Shown here piece after piece: positions 9,700 to 17,899 of a DNA stretch of 64,000 nt. The stretch's first letter is position 1, and each line of letters opens with the position of its first letter. The stretch lies in contig DATHUJ010000048.1 in the NCBI GenBank assembly GCA_035462375.1, positions 12,971-76,970 of the forward strand, written 5' to 3'. The translations under genes and the position numbers were made by a program. The DNA comes from DASTQL01 sp035462375. Lineage in GTDB: Bacteria; Actinomycetota; Actinomycetes; Jiangellales; Jiangellaceae. Under the pieces are notes generated by a model. It ran no database searches. It saw only the letters and a program-made list of their open reading frames with translations, and was not told the origin of the DNA.

Positions 9700-9953
9700 C
9701 GTTCCTCCCGGTGGACGAGCCGGGCGAGCGCGACCGTGGCGAGGAAGCCCACGAGGGTCGCGACCACCGCGATGTCGAGCAGGGCCTGCTCCTCCAGCCG
9801 TACGGCCAGGAGTGCCACGGCGGCGACGAAGGCGAAGAAGACGAGGTCGGCCGCGACTGCGCGGTCGGCCGCGTCGGGACCCTTGACCATGCGCACGATC
9901 GCGCTGAGCACCCCGACCGCGAGCAGGCCCAGGGCCACCTCGATGACGATCAC
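9696..9953 (-). CDS. mrpF: Mrp antiporter subunit F
   Basis: 85 residues, three spans, with the MnhF signature VRMVKGPDAADRAVAADL. The GTG overlaps the mrpE stop (GTGA). A small but essential subunit of the hetero-oligomeric Mrp complex. Confidence 0.92.
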   Translation of the reverse strand: MIVIEVALGLLAVGVLSAIVRMVKGPDAADRAVAADLVFFAFVAAVALLAVRLEEQALLDIAVVATLVGFLATVALARLVHREER

Positions 9954-10312
9954 CCGTCCCTCCCCTCGAGGCGCAGGGCGTGCAGGGTGTGGTCCTCCAT
10001 GCGCAGGAGCCGACGGCGGAAGGCCTCGGCGTCCGGCGCGTACATGCCGTGGACCCAGATCGTGGCGGGGTCCCGCCGGATGGCCAGCGTGAGGGTGCCC
10101 GGGGTCAGGGACACGAGGTTGGCGATGGCGGCGATCTCGGCGTCCGTTCGGCTGCGCAGCCTCAGCTCCACGATGCCGGCCTCCACCCGGTCACGGGGGG
10201 TGACCACGTCCCACGCCACCTGGAGGTTCGCCACCGCCAGCTCGCGGGCGAACCACAGGGTGAAGGCGATCAGCCGCCACGCCCGCGTCAGACCCCTGGT
10301 GACCCTGCTCAC
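9950..10312 (-). CDS. mrpE: Mrp antiporter subunit E
   Basis: 120 residues. Family features are the N-terminal span followed by ANLQVAWDVV, then LVSLTPGTLTLAI and WVHGMYA. I set the start at the GTG at 10312, preceded by a full GGAGGTGA ribosome site; the longer frame upstream is an out-of-frame reading of mrpD. Four bases separate it from the mrpD stop, the only non-overlapping junction in the operon. Confidence 0.92.
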   Translation of the reverse strand: MSRVTRGLTRAWRLIAFTLWFARELAVANLQVAWDVVTPRDRVEAGIVELRLRSRTDAEIAAIANLVSLTPGTLTLAIRRDPATIWVHGMYAPDAEAFRRRLLRMEDHTLHALRLEGRDG

Positions 10313-10316
10313 GCCC

Positions 10317-11780
10317 TCACCTCCCGACCGCGGTCGCATAGGTGGTCGGGTCGGCCAGCCCGGCGGCTGCCTGGTCGGTGAGCGACAGGAGCAGGCCGGG
10401 TGCCAGACCGATCGACAGCGACACGGTCGCCAGCACCAGCCCCGGGAGGACCATCCCCCGGGGCGGTACGAGCGGGGCCAGCCGGTCGTCGCGGGCCGGC
10501 GCCTCGCCCCAGAACACACCGTTCCAGACCTTGAGCATCGACAGCAGGGTGAACAGGCTGACGACGAGCGCCACTACAGCCGCGACGTACTGGCCGTCGA
10601 CCACGCCGGCGCGGATCAGAACGTACTTGGCGACGAAGCCGGAGAAGGGCGGGATCCCCACCAGGGACAGGGCAGCCCCCATGAAGGCGACGCCGAGCAG
10701 GGGCTGTCGGCGGACCAGCCCCCCGAGCCGGTCGATGCGCCCGGTCCCCTCGATGCGTTCCACGACGCCGGCGGAGAGGAAGAGGCTGGTCTTCACCACC
10801 GTGTGGTGGAGCAGGTAGAAGATGCCAGCCGAGAGCCCGACGACGCCGCCGATGCCGACGCCCAGGGCGATGTAGCCGACCTGACTGACCATGTGGAAGG
10901 CGAGGACCGCCCGCACGGTGGTCTCGCCGAGGGCGCCCAACACGCCCACGACCATGCTGGCGATCATCACGGTCACCACGACGACGTCCCACCGCGACTC
11001 TCCCGAGAAGAGCACGGTGTAGACGCGGAAGATCGCGTAGACGCCGATCTTGGTGAGCAGACCGGAGAAGAGCGCCGTCACCGCGGGCGAGGGGTACGGG
11101 TAGGACCGCGGGAGCCACCCGTGCACCGGGACGAGCGCTGCCTTGATCGCCAACGCGACCAGGAGGACCCCGGCCGCGAGGGCTACCCCGTCGGACTCGG
11201 TGGCAGCTCCCACCAGCTGGCCGAGGTTCACCGTCCCGGCCGTCCCGTAGAGCAGCCCGACCCCGAGCAGGAAGATGGTGGACGCCATCAGGTTGACGGT
11301 GAGGTAGATCCGCCCCGCCCCGAGCTGGTCCCGCGACCCGGTGCGCGTCATCAGCACGTACGAGGGGATCAACGCGATCTCGATGAGGACGAAGAGGTTG
11401 AACAGGTCCGCGGTGACGAAGGCACCGAAGGTCCCGCCCGACAGCACCAGGGCCAGCGGCACGTAGTAGCGGTCGCGGTCGTCGCCGGACGTGGCGGCGA
11501 AGGCCATGCAGGTCAGCACGAGGAGCGCCGTCAGCGCCAGCATCAGGGCGCCCAGCAGGTCGGCGGCGAAGGTGATCGAGACGCCGGCCGGCCAGCCGGC
11601 GACCTGGGCCACCAGGACGTCCCCGTCCGACGTCGCGGCCACGAGTGCGACGGCCGCGACCAGCACGGCGGCGGGGACCACCAGCCCGATCGCCCGCCGC
11701 AGCCCGGGACGGCCCACGACGACCGCCAGCATCGCGGCGGCGAGCGGCCCGGCGACGACCAGCGGGAGGAGTGCGCTCAT
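10317..11780 (-). CDS. mrpD: Mrp antiporter subunit D
   Basis: 487 residues, about 14 spans, homologous to the proton-translocating NuoN/NuoM subunits of complex I. The proton-antiporter core is visible: a conserved Lys region (LLVALAIKAALVPVHGWLPRSY) and the broken-helix region with LLHHTVVKTSLF. The ATG overlaps the mrpC stop. Confidence 0.94.
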   Translation of the reverse strand: MSALLPLVVAGPLAAAMLAVVVGRPGLRRAIGLVVPAAVLVAAVALVAATSDGDVLVAQVAGWPAGVSITFAADLLGALMLALTALLVLTCMAFAATSGDDRDRYYVPLALVLSGGTFGAFVTADLFNLFVLIEIALIPSYVLMTRTGSRDQLGAGRIYLTVNLMASTIFLLGVGLLYGTAGTVNLGQLVGAATESDGVALAAGVLLVALAIKAALVPVHGWLPRSYPYPSPAVTALFSGLLTKIGVYAIFRVYTVLFSGESRWDVVVVTVMIASMVVGVLGALGETTVRAVLAFHMVSQVGYIALGVGIGGVVGLSAGIFYLLHHTVVKTSLFLSAGVVERIEGTGRIDRLGGLVRRQPLLGVAFMGAALSLVGIPPFSGFVAKYVLIRAGVVDGQYVAAVVALVVSLFTLLSMLKVWNGVFWGEAPARDDRLAPLVPPRGMVLPGLVLATVSLSIGLAPGLLLSLTDQAAAGLADPTTYATAVGR

Positions 11781-12163
11781 GGGGGCCCCACCGTCTCGTC
11801 GCCGGCGCGTGCGTCGCCGACCGCATCGTCCGGCTCACCAACGGGCGACTCCTCCGCCGGGGGGTCGTCGTCGGCCCCGGCCGCCACGAGCGCCAGGAGG
11901 TAGACGGTGATCCCGAAGGTGATGACGATCGCGGTCAGTGCGAAGGCCTGCGGCAACGGGTCCGCGGTGGTGGCGATCTCCTCGTCGGTGGCGCCGCCGA
12001 CCAGCGGGGCGGTCCGCAGGTCCACCCCTCCCGAGGCGAGCAGCACCAGGTTGGCCGCGTGCCCCAGCAGCACGAAGCCGAACGCCACGCGCACCAACCC
12101 GCGCTGCAGGACGAGATAGACCCCGCCGGCCACCAGGACGGCCACCGCCACGGCGACGCTCAC
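11777..12163 (-). CDS. mrpC: Mrp antiporter subunit C
   Basis: 128 residues with three spans, NuoK-like. FGFVLLGHAANLVLL and DPLPQAFALTAIVI are the family signatures. The C-terminus is a long acidic, Pro-rich tail (about residues 100-128) that is not part of the core. The GTG overlaps the mrpA stop and the stop overlaps the mrpD start. Confidence 0.93.
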   Translation of the reverse strand: MSVAVAVAVLVAGGVYLVLQRGLVRVAFGFVLLGHAANLVLLASGGVDLRTAPLVGGATDEEIATTADPLPQAFALTAIVITFGITVYLLALVAAGADDDPPAEESPVGEPDDAVGDARAGDETVGPP

Positions 12164-14928
12164 GGGCGCTCACCCTCCCCCACGGTGACGGGCACCTGGC
12201 CGCGGGCCAGCCGGTCGAGCGCCGCCACCACGAGTCCGACGACGACGAGGAACACGCCGACGTCGAAGACGAGCGAGGAGGTCACCTTGAGCCCGAGGAC
12301 CGGCAGCTCCCCCGTCAACGGGCGGAGGTACGAGCCGTCCAGGAAGCCGAGCAGCCCGGTGGTGGCGGCGAGGGCCAGACCCGACGCGATGAGGGGGCGC
12401 GCGGACAGCCGCGGCCCGGCCTCCGGGCCGCGGGGGAGCTGGATGATGGCGACACCGGCCCCGGCGACGAGGGCCGCGATGAAACCCCCGCCGGGCTCGT
12501 CGTGGCCTCGGAGCAGCAGCCAGAGCGAGAGCAGGACCACGACGGGGCCGAGCACCCGGCTCGCGATCCGGAAGATCGCCCCCGCCCCGTCGGCGAGGGT
12601 GTCGATCGCGGTCGGCTGGGACGGGTCCTGGTCCCGCGGGTCGGACAGCAGGGCGAGCAGCCCGAGCCCGGCCACCGCCAGCACGGCCACCTCGCCCAGC
12701 GTGTCCAGCCCTCGGAAGTCGACCAGCACCGTGTTGACGACGTTGGTCCCGCCGGTGGCCTCCTCCGCCTCGACGAGCAGGTAGTCGGCGATCTCGGACC
12801 GCTCGCGGCGCCCCGTGACAACGTACGTGGCCAGTCCGACCACGAGGCCGGAGACGACCGCCAGGACGGCCGCCGCCGAGCGCCGCGGGCGCGGCACCCG
12901 CAAGAAGCGCAGGGGCAGGCGCCGCAGCACCAGGACCGCCACGACCACGGTGAGGATCTCGACGAGCACCTGCGTCAGCGCCAGGTCGGGCGCACCGAGG
13001 GACAGGAAGATCGACGCCACGACCAGGCCCGCGACGCCGAGGAGCCCGAGGGCGGCAAGCCGGTTGCCGACGACCGCCAGCGCTGCCACTGCCACGGCCA
13101 GCAGGGCGACGAGCGCCCAGTCGCCCCCCTCGGTCGTCGGGCGTGGCGCGGGTTCCGGGTCCCCGAGCCCCAGCAGGGCGGCCCCGGCCAGGACGGCGAG
13201 GACGAGGACGGGCCAGGCCAGCTGGGACCCCGTGGCGCTGCTGCGGGCCGGGCGCCCGACGCCGGCCCCGAGCGTGATCGCCCCGTCGTACAGGCGGTCG
13301 AACACCTGTGCCCCGGTGAAGGGCAGCCGGACCCGCTGCACCAGCAGCTCGACCTGGTCACGCCGGACGAACAGCGCTCCCCCGACCGCGATGGTCAGCA
13401 CCGACAGCGCCAGCGGGACCGTGAAGCCGTGCCACAGGGCCAGGTCGGCGTCGGAGACCTGGAAGGCGGTGTCGACGACGGTCCGGGTGACCAGCGGGTT
13501 GAGCACCTGGGGGAAGAGACCGAGCAGGAGACCTGCGACCGCCGGGATGGCGGCCGGGAACCAGAAGGCCGGGCTCGGCTCGTACAGCTCGCTCTGCGTG
13601 ACCCGGCCGCCGAAGGCGCCGTGCAGGATCCGGAAGCCGTACGCGAAGGTGAGCGTGGCGGCGGCCACCGCGATGCCGGCCGAGAGCGCCCCCGTCCAGT
13701 CGGCCTCGAGCGGGGTCCAGTCGGCGTCCGAGGTGGACAGGAAGGCGTAGTAGGCCTCCTCCTTGGAGACGAAGCCCACCAGGGGCGGGATCCCGGCCAT
13801 CGAGAGCGCCGCGAGGGCGGTGAGGGTGGCCGTCACCGGCATGACCCGCCAGAGCCCCTCCAGCTCGCGGATGTCGCGGCTCCCGGCCTCCCGGTCGATG
13901 ATGCCGACGAGCATGAAGAGGGTCGCCTTGAACAGCGCGTGCGCGAACGTGTGCAGTGCGGCCGCAGCGAGCGCCGCCGTGGTGCCGACCCCGACCAGGG
14001 CGATGATCCAGCCCAGCTGGCTGACGGTGGAGTAGGCGAGGATCGACTTGAGGTCGTGCTGCTGGAGGGCGAAGAGGGCGCCCACCACCGCGGTGACCAA
14101 CCCCACCGTCATCAACGTCAGGTGCCACTCGGGGCGGTCGGCGTAGAGCGGCGAGAAGCGCAGCAGCAGGTACACGCCGCCCTTGACCAGGGTCGCCGCA
14201 TGCAGGTAGGCGCTGACCGGGGTGATGGCCACCATCGCGTCGGGCAGCCAGAAGTGCAGCGGGATCTGCGCCGACTTGCTCAGCGCGGCGATCACGACGA
14301 AGGCGCCGATCCACGGGTAGAGCGGCGACTGCGCGATCAGGTCGGCCTGGGGGAGGATCTCGCTCAGCCGGGTGGTGCCGGCGACCACCGAGAGCATGAT
14401 CACGGCCGCCAGGAGCGCGAGGCCACCGCCCGCCGTGACGACCAGGGCCCGGGTCGCGGGCTTCGCCCCTGCCTGCCCCTGGCCGCCCACGAGCAAGAAC
14501 GAGCAGAGGGTCGTCAGCTCCCAGCCGACGAAGAGGAGCACGACGTCGTCGGAGAGGACCAGCCCGAGCATCGAGGCGGCGAAGAGGGTGAGGATGCCGT
14601 AGAGCCGCCCGTGGCCGCTGCCCACCGAGAGGTAGCGCGGGCAGTAGAGCAAGATCAGGGCTCCCACGCCCAGGACGACCATGCTGAAGAGCAGCGACAG
14701 CCCGTCCAACCGCAGCGCGATGGACGCCTTGAGCGCCGGGATCCAGGGTTCGACGTACTCGATGGTGTTGTTGTCGACCACGTCGCGGTACTGGCTCATG
14801 ACCATGGCGAGGACGGCGACGAAGACGCCGGCGAGCGGGTAGCCGGCCGCGCGGCCCAGCCATCGGGCCAGGAGGGGTGCCAGCGCCGCGGCCACCACCA
14901 TCGTGGCCAGCGCCCAGACCAGGATCAC
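12160..14928 (-). CDS. mrpA: Fused Mrp antiporter subunit A-B
   Basis: 922 residues. The N-terminal ~500 residues are NuoL-like, with IPLHFWLPDAM, SAYLHAATLVKGGVYLL and HTFAHALFKATLFM. A DUF4040-type stretch follows (LTQVLVEILTVVV, GTNVVNTVLVDFRGLDTLGE). The last ~140 residues form a MnhB domain (LLLRGHDEPGGGFIAAL). So mrpA and mrpB are one polypeptide here and no separate mrpB exists, giving the order AB-C-D-E-F-G. The start is GTG at 14928 with GAGGT upstream. The operon probably secures Na+/H+ exchange and pH homeostasis. Confidence 0.94.
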   Translation of the reverse strand: MILVWALATMVVAAALAPLLARWLGRAAGYPLAGVFVAVLAMVMSQYRDVVDNNTIEYVEPWIPALKASIALRLDGLSLLFSMVVLGVGALILLYCPRYLSVGSGHGRLYGILTLFAASMLGLVLSDDVVLLFVGWELTTLCSFLLVGGQGQAGAKPATRALVVTAGGGLALLAAVIMLSVVAGTTRLSEILPQADLIAQSPLYPWIGAFVVIAALSKSAQIPLHFWLPDAMVAITPVSAYLHAATLVKGGVYLLLRFSPLYADRPEWHLTLMTVGLVTAVVGALFALQQHDLKSILAYSTVSQLGWIIALVGVGTTAALAAAALHTFAHALFKATLFMLVGIIDREAGSRDIRELEGLWRVMPVTATLTALAALSMAGIPPLVGFVSKEEAYYAFLSTSDADWTPLEADWTGALSAGIAVAAATLTFAYGFRILHGAFGGRVTQSELYEPSPAFWFPAAIPAVAGLLLGLFPQVLNPLVTRTVVDTAFQVSDADLALWHGFTVPLALSVLTIAVGGALFVRRDQVELLVQRVRLPFTGAQVFDRLYDGAITLGAGVGRPARSSATGSQLAWPVLVLAVLAGAALLGLGDPEPAPRPTTEGGDWALVALLAVAVAALAVVGNRLAALGLLGVAGLVVASIFLSLGAPDLALTQVLVEILTVVVAVLVLRRLPLRFLRVPRPRRSAAAVLAVVSGLVVGLATYVVTGRRERSEIADYLLVEAEEATGGTNVVNTVLVDFRGLDTLGEVAVLAVAGLGLLALLSDPRDQDPSQPTAIDTLADGAGAIFRIASRVLGPVVVLLSLWLLLRGHDEPGGGFIAALVAGAGVAIIQLPRGPEAGPRLSARPLIASGLALAATTGLLGFLDGSYLRPLTGELPVLGLKVTSSLVFDVGVFLVVVGLVVAALDRLARGQVPVTVGEGERP

Positions 14929-14989
14929 CGCGACCTCGGGCGCAGCGTCCGGTCACGGGGGTGCATGGCTCCCATCCAACCGGACCCGT

Positions 14990-15028
14990 GGGACCGCCCG
15001 CTCCCCCAGGTGCGGGCGGGCCGGTCCC
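14990..15028 (-). terminator. Hairpin after subtilase gene
   Basis: GGGACCG pairs with CGGTCCC, and the inner CCCGC pairs with GCGGG, with a small bulge. It lies about 14 bases after the subtilase stop and about 60 bases before the mrpA start. A rho-independent-like hairpin without a T run, which is usual in GC-rich actinobacteria. Confidence 0.55.
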
Positions 15029-15041
15029 CTGCGGCCTGCAG

Positions 15042-16241
15042 TCAGGGAGCGCGGACGATCCCGACGCCGCGGTCGGCGACGTCCCCACCGGGGGCGAGAG
15101 CGGTGATGTCGGCCGTCGCCAGGAGTTTGGCCAGCACCGTCCCGGCGGTCGACGGCAGGGGTGAGGCCAGGACCTCCTCCCACCACAGGCAGGCGACCCC
15201 GGCGACGTGCGGCGTGGCCATGCTGGTCCCGTTGAAGGAGACCAGGCCGCCCCCCGCCTTGGCCGAGAGCACTCCGACACCCGGCGCCGCGACGAGCGGG
15301 AAGGTGTTGGAGAACGGCGCCACGACGAGGCCCTCGGCGGACGTCCCGAGCGCTCCCACCGAGACCATGCCCTCGGCCGCGGCGGGCAGCGAGGCGCCGA
15401 TCTCGTGGTCGGGGTTCACGTGACGCCGGCTCTCGTTGCCCGCGGCAGCGACGACCAGCGTGCCGCCCGTGAACGGCTCCTGGCTCTGCACGACCCCCAT
15501 GACCGCGTCGAACATCCGCAGGTTGGCGCGGTAGGCCTCGAGGGCCGCCGACGTGGCGAGGTCGACGGGCCACCCACGGTCGGCCAACCGCTTGACCAGG
15601 CCGGGGAAGTCGAACCCCAGCGACATCGAGACGACCCTCGCCCCCTGCTGGAGCGCCCAGAGCATGCCGCGGAAGAGCATGTCGGTGTCGCCGCTGCCGT
15701 CGTCGCCGAGGACCTTGCCGACCAGCGCCTGGTCCACCCCGCGGGCCACCCCGATGCGATGCCCGTCGACGTCCCGCCCGAAGACGGTGCCGGCGCAGTG
15801 TGAGCCGTGGCCCTGGACGTCGCCGTCGCCGTCACCCGAGAAGTCCTGCTGCACGAGGGTGACCCCGCTGAAGGCCGGGTGCGACGCGTCGATGCCGGTG
15901 TCGAGTACCGCGGGGAGCACCCCTGCTCCCGTACGGAGGCTGGAGTCGGCGCCGACGGCCGTGACGCCCCAGGCGGGCTGGCCCTCGGGGGGCTCCTCGC
16001 CCCCCTCGCCCTCCTCCAGCTCGACCGGCCGGATGAGCGCGGTAGGCATGACCGGCGCCACGGCGCGCACCTCCGGGTCGCGGACCAGGGTGCGGACGTC
16101 GTCGGGCCGCAGGTCCTCGACCTCCACCCGCGGCTCGCCGGGGCCCGCCGGGATCATCCCCTCGAGGCTCTCCAGGCCGCCCTCGAACGGACTGCTGGTG
16201 ATGGGCCGGCTCAGGTCGCGCAGCACGACGTAGTCGGTCAT
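15042..16241 (-). CDS. S8 subtilisin-like serine protease, no signal peptide
   Basis: 399 residues. The catalytic triad is clear: Asp in VLDTGIDASHP, His in GHGSHCAGTV, Ser in FNGTSMATPHVAG; the oxyanion Asn is in VAAAGNES. A ~100-residue N-terminal region (MTDYVVLRDLSRP…, VRTLVRDPEVRAVAP) looks like an inhibitor-I9-type prodomain. There is no signal peptide or membrane span, so it should act in the cytosol unless exported by another route. AGGGGG precedes the ATG at 16241. It is divergent from a PGM1-type peptide ligase, with 138 bases between the starts, suggesting that the pair acts on the same peptides. Confidence 0.9.
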   Translation of the reverse strand: MTDYVVLRDLSRPITSSPFEGGLESLEGMIPAGPGEPRVEVEDLRPDDVRTLVRDPEVRAVAPVMPTALIRPVELEEGEGGEEPPEGQPAWGVTAVGADSSLRTGAGVLPAVLDTGIDASHPAFSGVTLVQQDFSGDGDGDVQGHGSHCAGTVFGRDVDGHRIGVARGVDQALVGKVLGDDGSGDTDMLFRGMLWALQQGARVVSMSLGFDFPGLVKRLADRGWPVDLATSAALEAYRANLRMFDAVMGVVQSQEPFTGGTLVVAAAGNESRRHVNPDHEIGASLPAAAEGMVSVGALGTSAEGLVVAPFSNTFPLVAAPGVGVLSAKAGGGLVSFNGTSMATPHVAGVACLWWEEVLASPLPSTAGTVLAKLLATADITALAPGGDVADRGVGIVRAP

Positions 16242-16379
16242 GGGCGTGGTCCCCCTTCGACAGCTCCCGCGGCCCCTCGCCCCGGGTGTCCCCCGACTGT
16301 CGCCCAACGGGGCCGCCCCGCGCCAGTCCCCGCGCCGTCGACCTGGACCGGTGGGCCCGCCGGCCGGGACCATGGCGGC

Positions 16380-17843
16380 GTGGCACACGCCGTCGACCTC
16401 GGCTTCGAGGACCTCCAGGCCGCCCTGGGGCCGGCCCTGGCGGCCAACCGCCCCGGTTCGGGCACCGAGCACGTCGTGATCGCCCTGCCCTCCTACAGCC
16501 TCGGGGAGTCACTGCTGGCGCACTACGCCTCGCGGATCCCGGCCCTGGAGCACCGCTATCTGGTGGCCTTCCTCATGCTCCACCGCATCCCGACCTGCGA
16601 GCTCGTGTTCCTCGGTTGCCAGCCACCGGACCCGGAGGTGCTCGAGCACTACCTCACCCTCATCCCGCCCGCACCCAGGGCGAGGGTCCGGTCCCGCTTC
16701 CGGGCGGTCACCGTGGCCGATCCATCGGGTCGCTCGATCGCGGCCAAGCTGCTCGACCAGCCGGGTCACCTCCGCGCGCTGCGTGGCATGGTCCGGGGGC
16801 GACCGGCCTTCATCGAGCCATGGAACGTCACCCGGGACGAGGTCGAAGTGGCACTGCGCCTCCAGGTGCCGGTCAACGGCACCGCCCCGCACCTCTGGCC
16901 GTTGGGCTTCAAGAGCGCCGGACGCCGGCTCCTGGCGGCCGCGGAGGTGCCGGTGCCGCCCGGCCGGGAGGACGTCCGCGACCTGGAGGGGGTCGTGGCA
17001 GCGGTCGAGGCCGTCCGCGTCGCCGACCCGTCGACGGAGGGGGTGGTCGTCAAACTCGACGACAGTGGCGCCGGCGAGGGCAACTCGGTCGTCGACCTGC
17101 GCGCGGCTGGGGGCGAGCCGGTGGACGTGGCGGTCAAGGCGTGGGCACGGAGGCAGCCGGCGGCATACCTCCGGATGCTCTCCCGGGGCGGCGTCGTCGA
17201 GCAGCTCGTCACCGGTCGGGTCGTCACCAGCCCGAGCGTGCAGGTGGACGTGCGGCCAGGCGGTGAGGTCGAGGTGCTCTCCACGCACGAGCAGGTGCTC
17301 GACGGACACGTCTACACAGGGTGCAGGTTCCCCGCCGACCCCGCCTACGCCGCGGAGCTCGGTCGCCACGGCCACGCGGTCGGGCGGCGCCTCGCCGGGC
17401 ACGGGGTGGTCGGACGGTTCAGCGTCGACTTCATGGCGGTGGAGGACCGGCCGGGGGCGTGGCGGCTGCTCGCCGTGGAGATCAACCTGCGCAAGGGCGG
17501 CACCACCCACCCGTACACCGTCCTGCGTAACCTGCTCCCCGGCAGGTACGACGTCGGCCGCGGCTGCTGGGTCACGACCGGCGGCGGTGACCAGCGGGCG
17601 TACGTCGCCACCGACAACCTGGTCGACCCCGGTTGGGTGGGCCTGCCGCCCGCGGCGGTGATCGGAGCAGTGGACGAGGCCGGGCTCACCTACGACTACC
17701 GACGGGGCACCGGCGTGGTGCTGCACATGCTCTCGTGCCTCGCGATCGACGGGCGGCTCGGACTGACCGCGATCGGCCGGACCTCGGAGGAGGCCCTGGC
17801 GTTGTACGACGGCGCCGCGGCAGCCGTGTACCGAGCGGCCTGA
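16380..17843 (+). CDS. ATP-grasp peptide ligase, PGM1-related
   Basis: 487 residues. The N-terminal half (VAFLMLHRIPTCELVFLGCQ, EPWNVTRDEVEVALRLQVP, LWPLGFKSAGRRL) is the pre-ATP-grasp domain of PGM1-like proteins. The C-terminal half is the ATP-grasp fold: VVVKLDDSGAGEGN binds ATP, FMAVED/VEINLRKGGTTHP carries the metal ligands. PGM1 of the pheganomycin pathway joins an amino acid to a ribosomally made peptide; the substrate here is unknown. The GTG at 16380 is the most likely start; the upstream frame is antisense to the protease. The stop codon is the loop of a GCGGCC/GGCCGC hairpin (17835-17849). Confidence 0.8.
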   Translation: MAHAVDLGFEDLQAALGPALAANRPGSGTEHVVIALPSYSLGESLLAHYASRIPALEHRYLVAFLMLHRIPTCELVFLGCQPPDPEVLEHYLTLIPPAPRARVRSRFRAVTVADPSGRSIAAKLLDQPGHLRALRGMVRGRPAFIEPWNVTRDEVEVALRLQVPVNGTAPHLWPLGFKSAGRRLLAAAEVPVPPGREDVRDLEGVVAAVEAVRVADPSTEGVVVKLDDSGAGEGNSVVDLRAAGGEPVDVAVKAWARRQPAAYLRMLSRGGVVEQLVTGRVVTSPSVQVDVRPGGEVEVLSTHEQVLDGHVYTGCRFPADPAYAAELGRHGHAVGRRLAGHGVVGRFSVDFMAVEDRPGAWRLLAVEINLRKGGTTHPYTVLRNLLPGRYDVGRGCWVTTGGGDQRAYVATDNLVDPGWVGLPPAAVIGAVDEAGLTYDYRRGTGVVLHMLSCLAIDGRLGLTAIGRTSEEALALYDGAAAAVYRAA

Positions 17844-17849
17844 GGCCGC
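17835..17849 (+). terminator. Short hairpin with the stop codon in its loop
   Basis: GCGGCC-TGA-GGCCGC: a 6-base perfect stem whose three-base loop is the ligase stop codon. It may act as a bidirectional terminator between the convergent ligase and SulP genes, or be chance in GC-rich DNA. Confidence 0.35.
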
Positions 17850-17899
17850 CGACCCACCGGTCGCCGCCCGGCTCGCGGCCGGAGGTCGAGCGGCGCCGG

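Noticed and set aside
11938..15423. A 1161-codon plus-strand ORF opposite the Mrp operon
   Set aside because: Pure low-complexity Arg/Gly/Glu/Gln/His composition; it is the mirror of mrpA, which has full NuoL and MnhB motifs.
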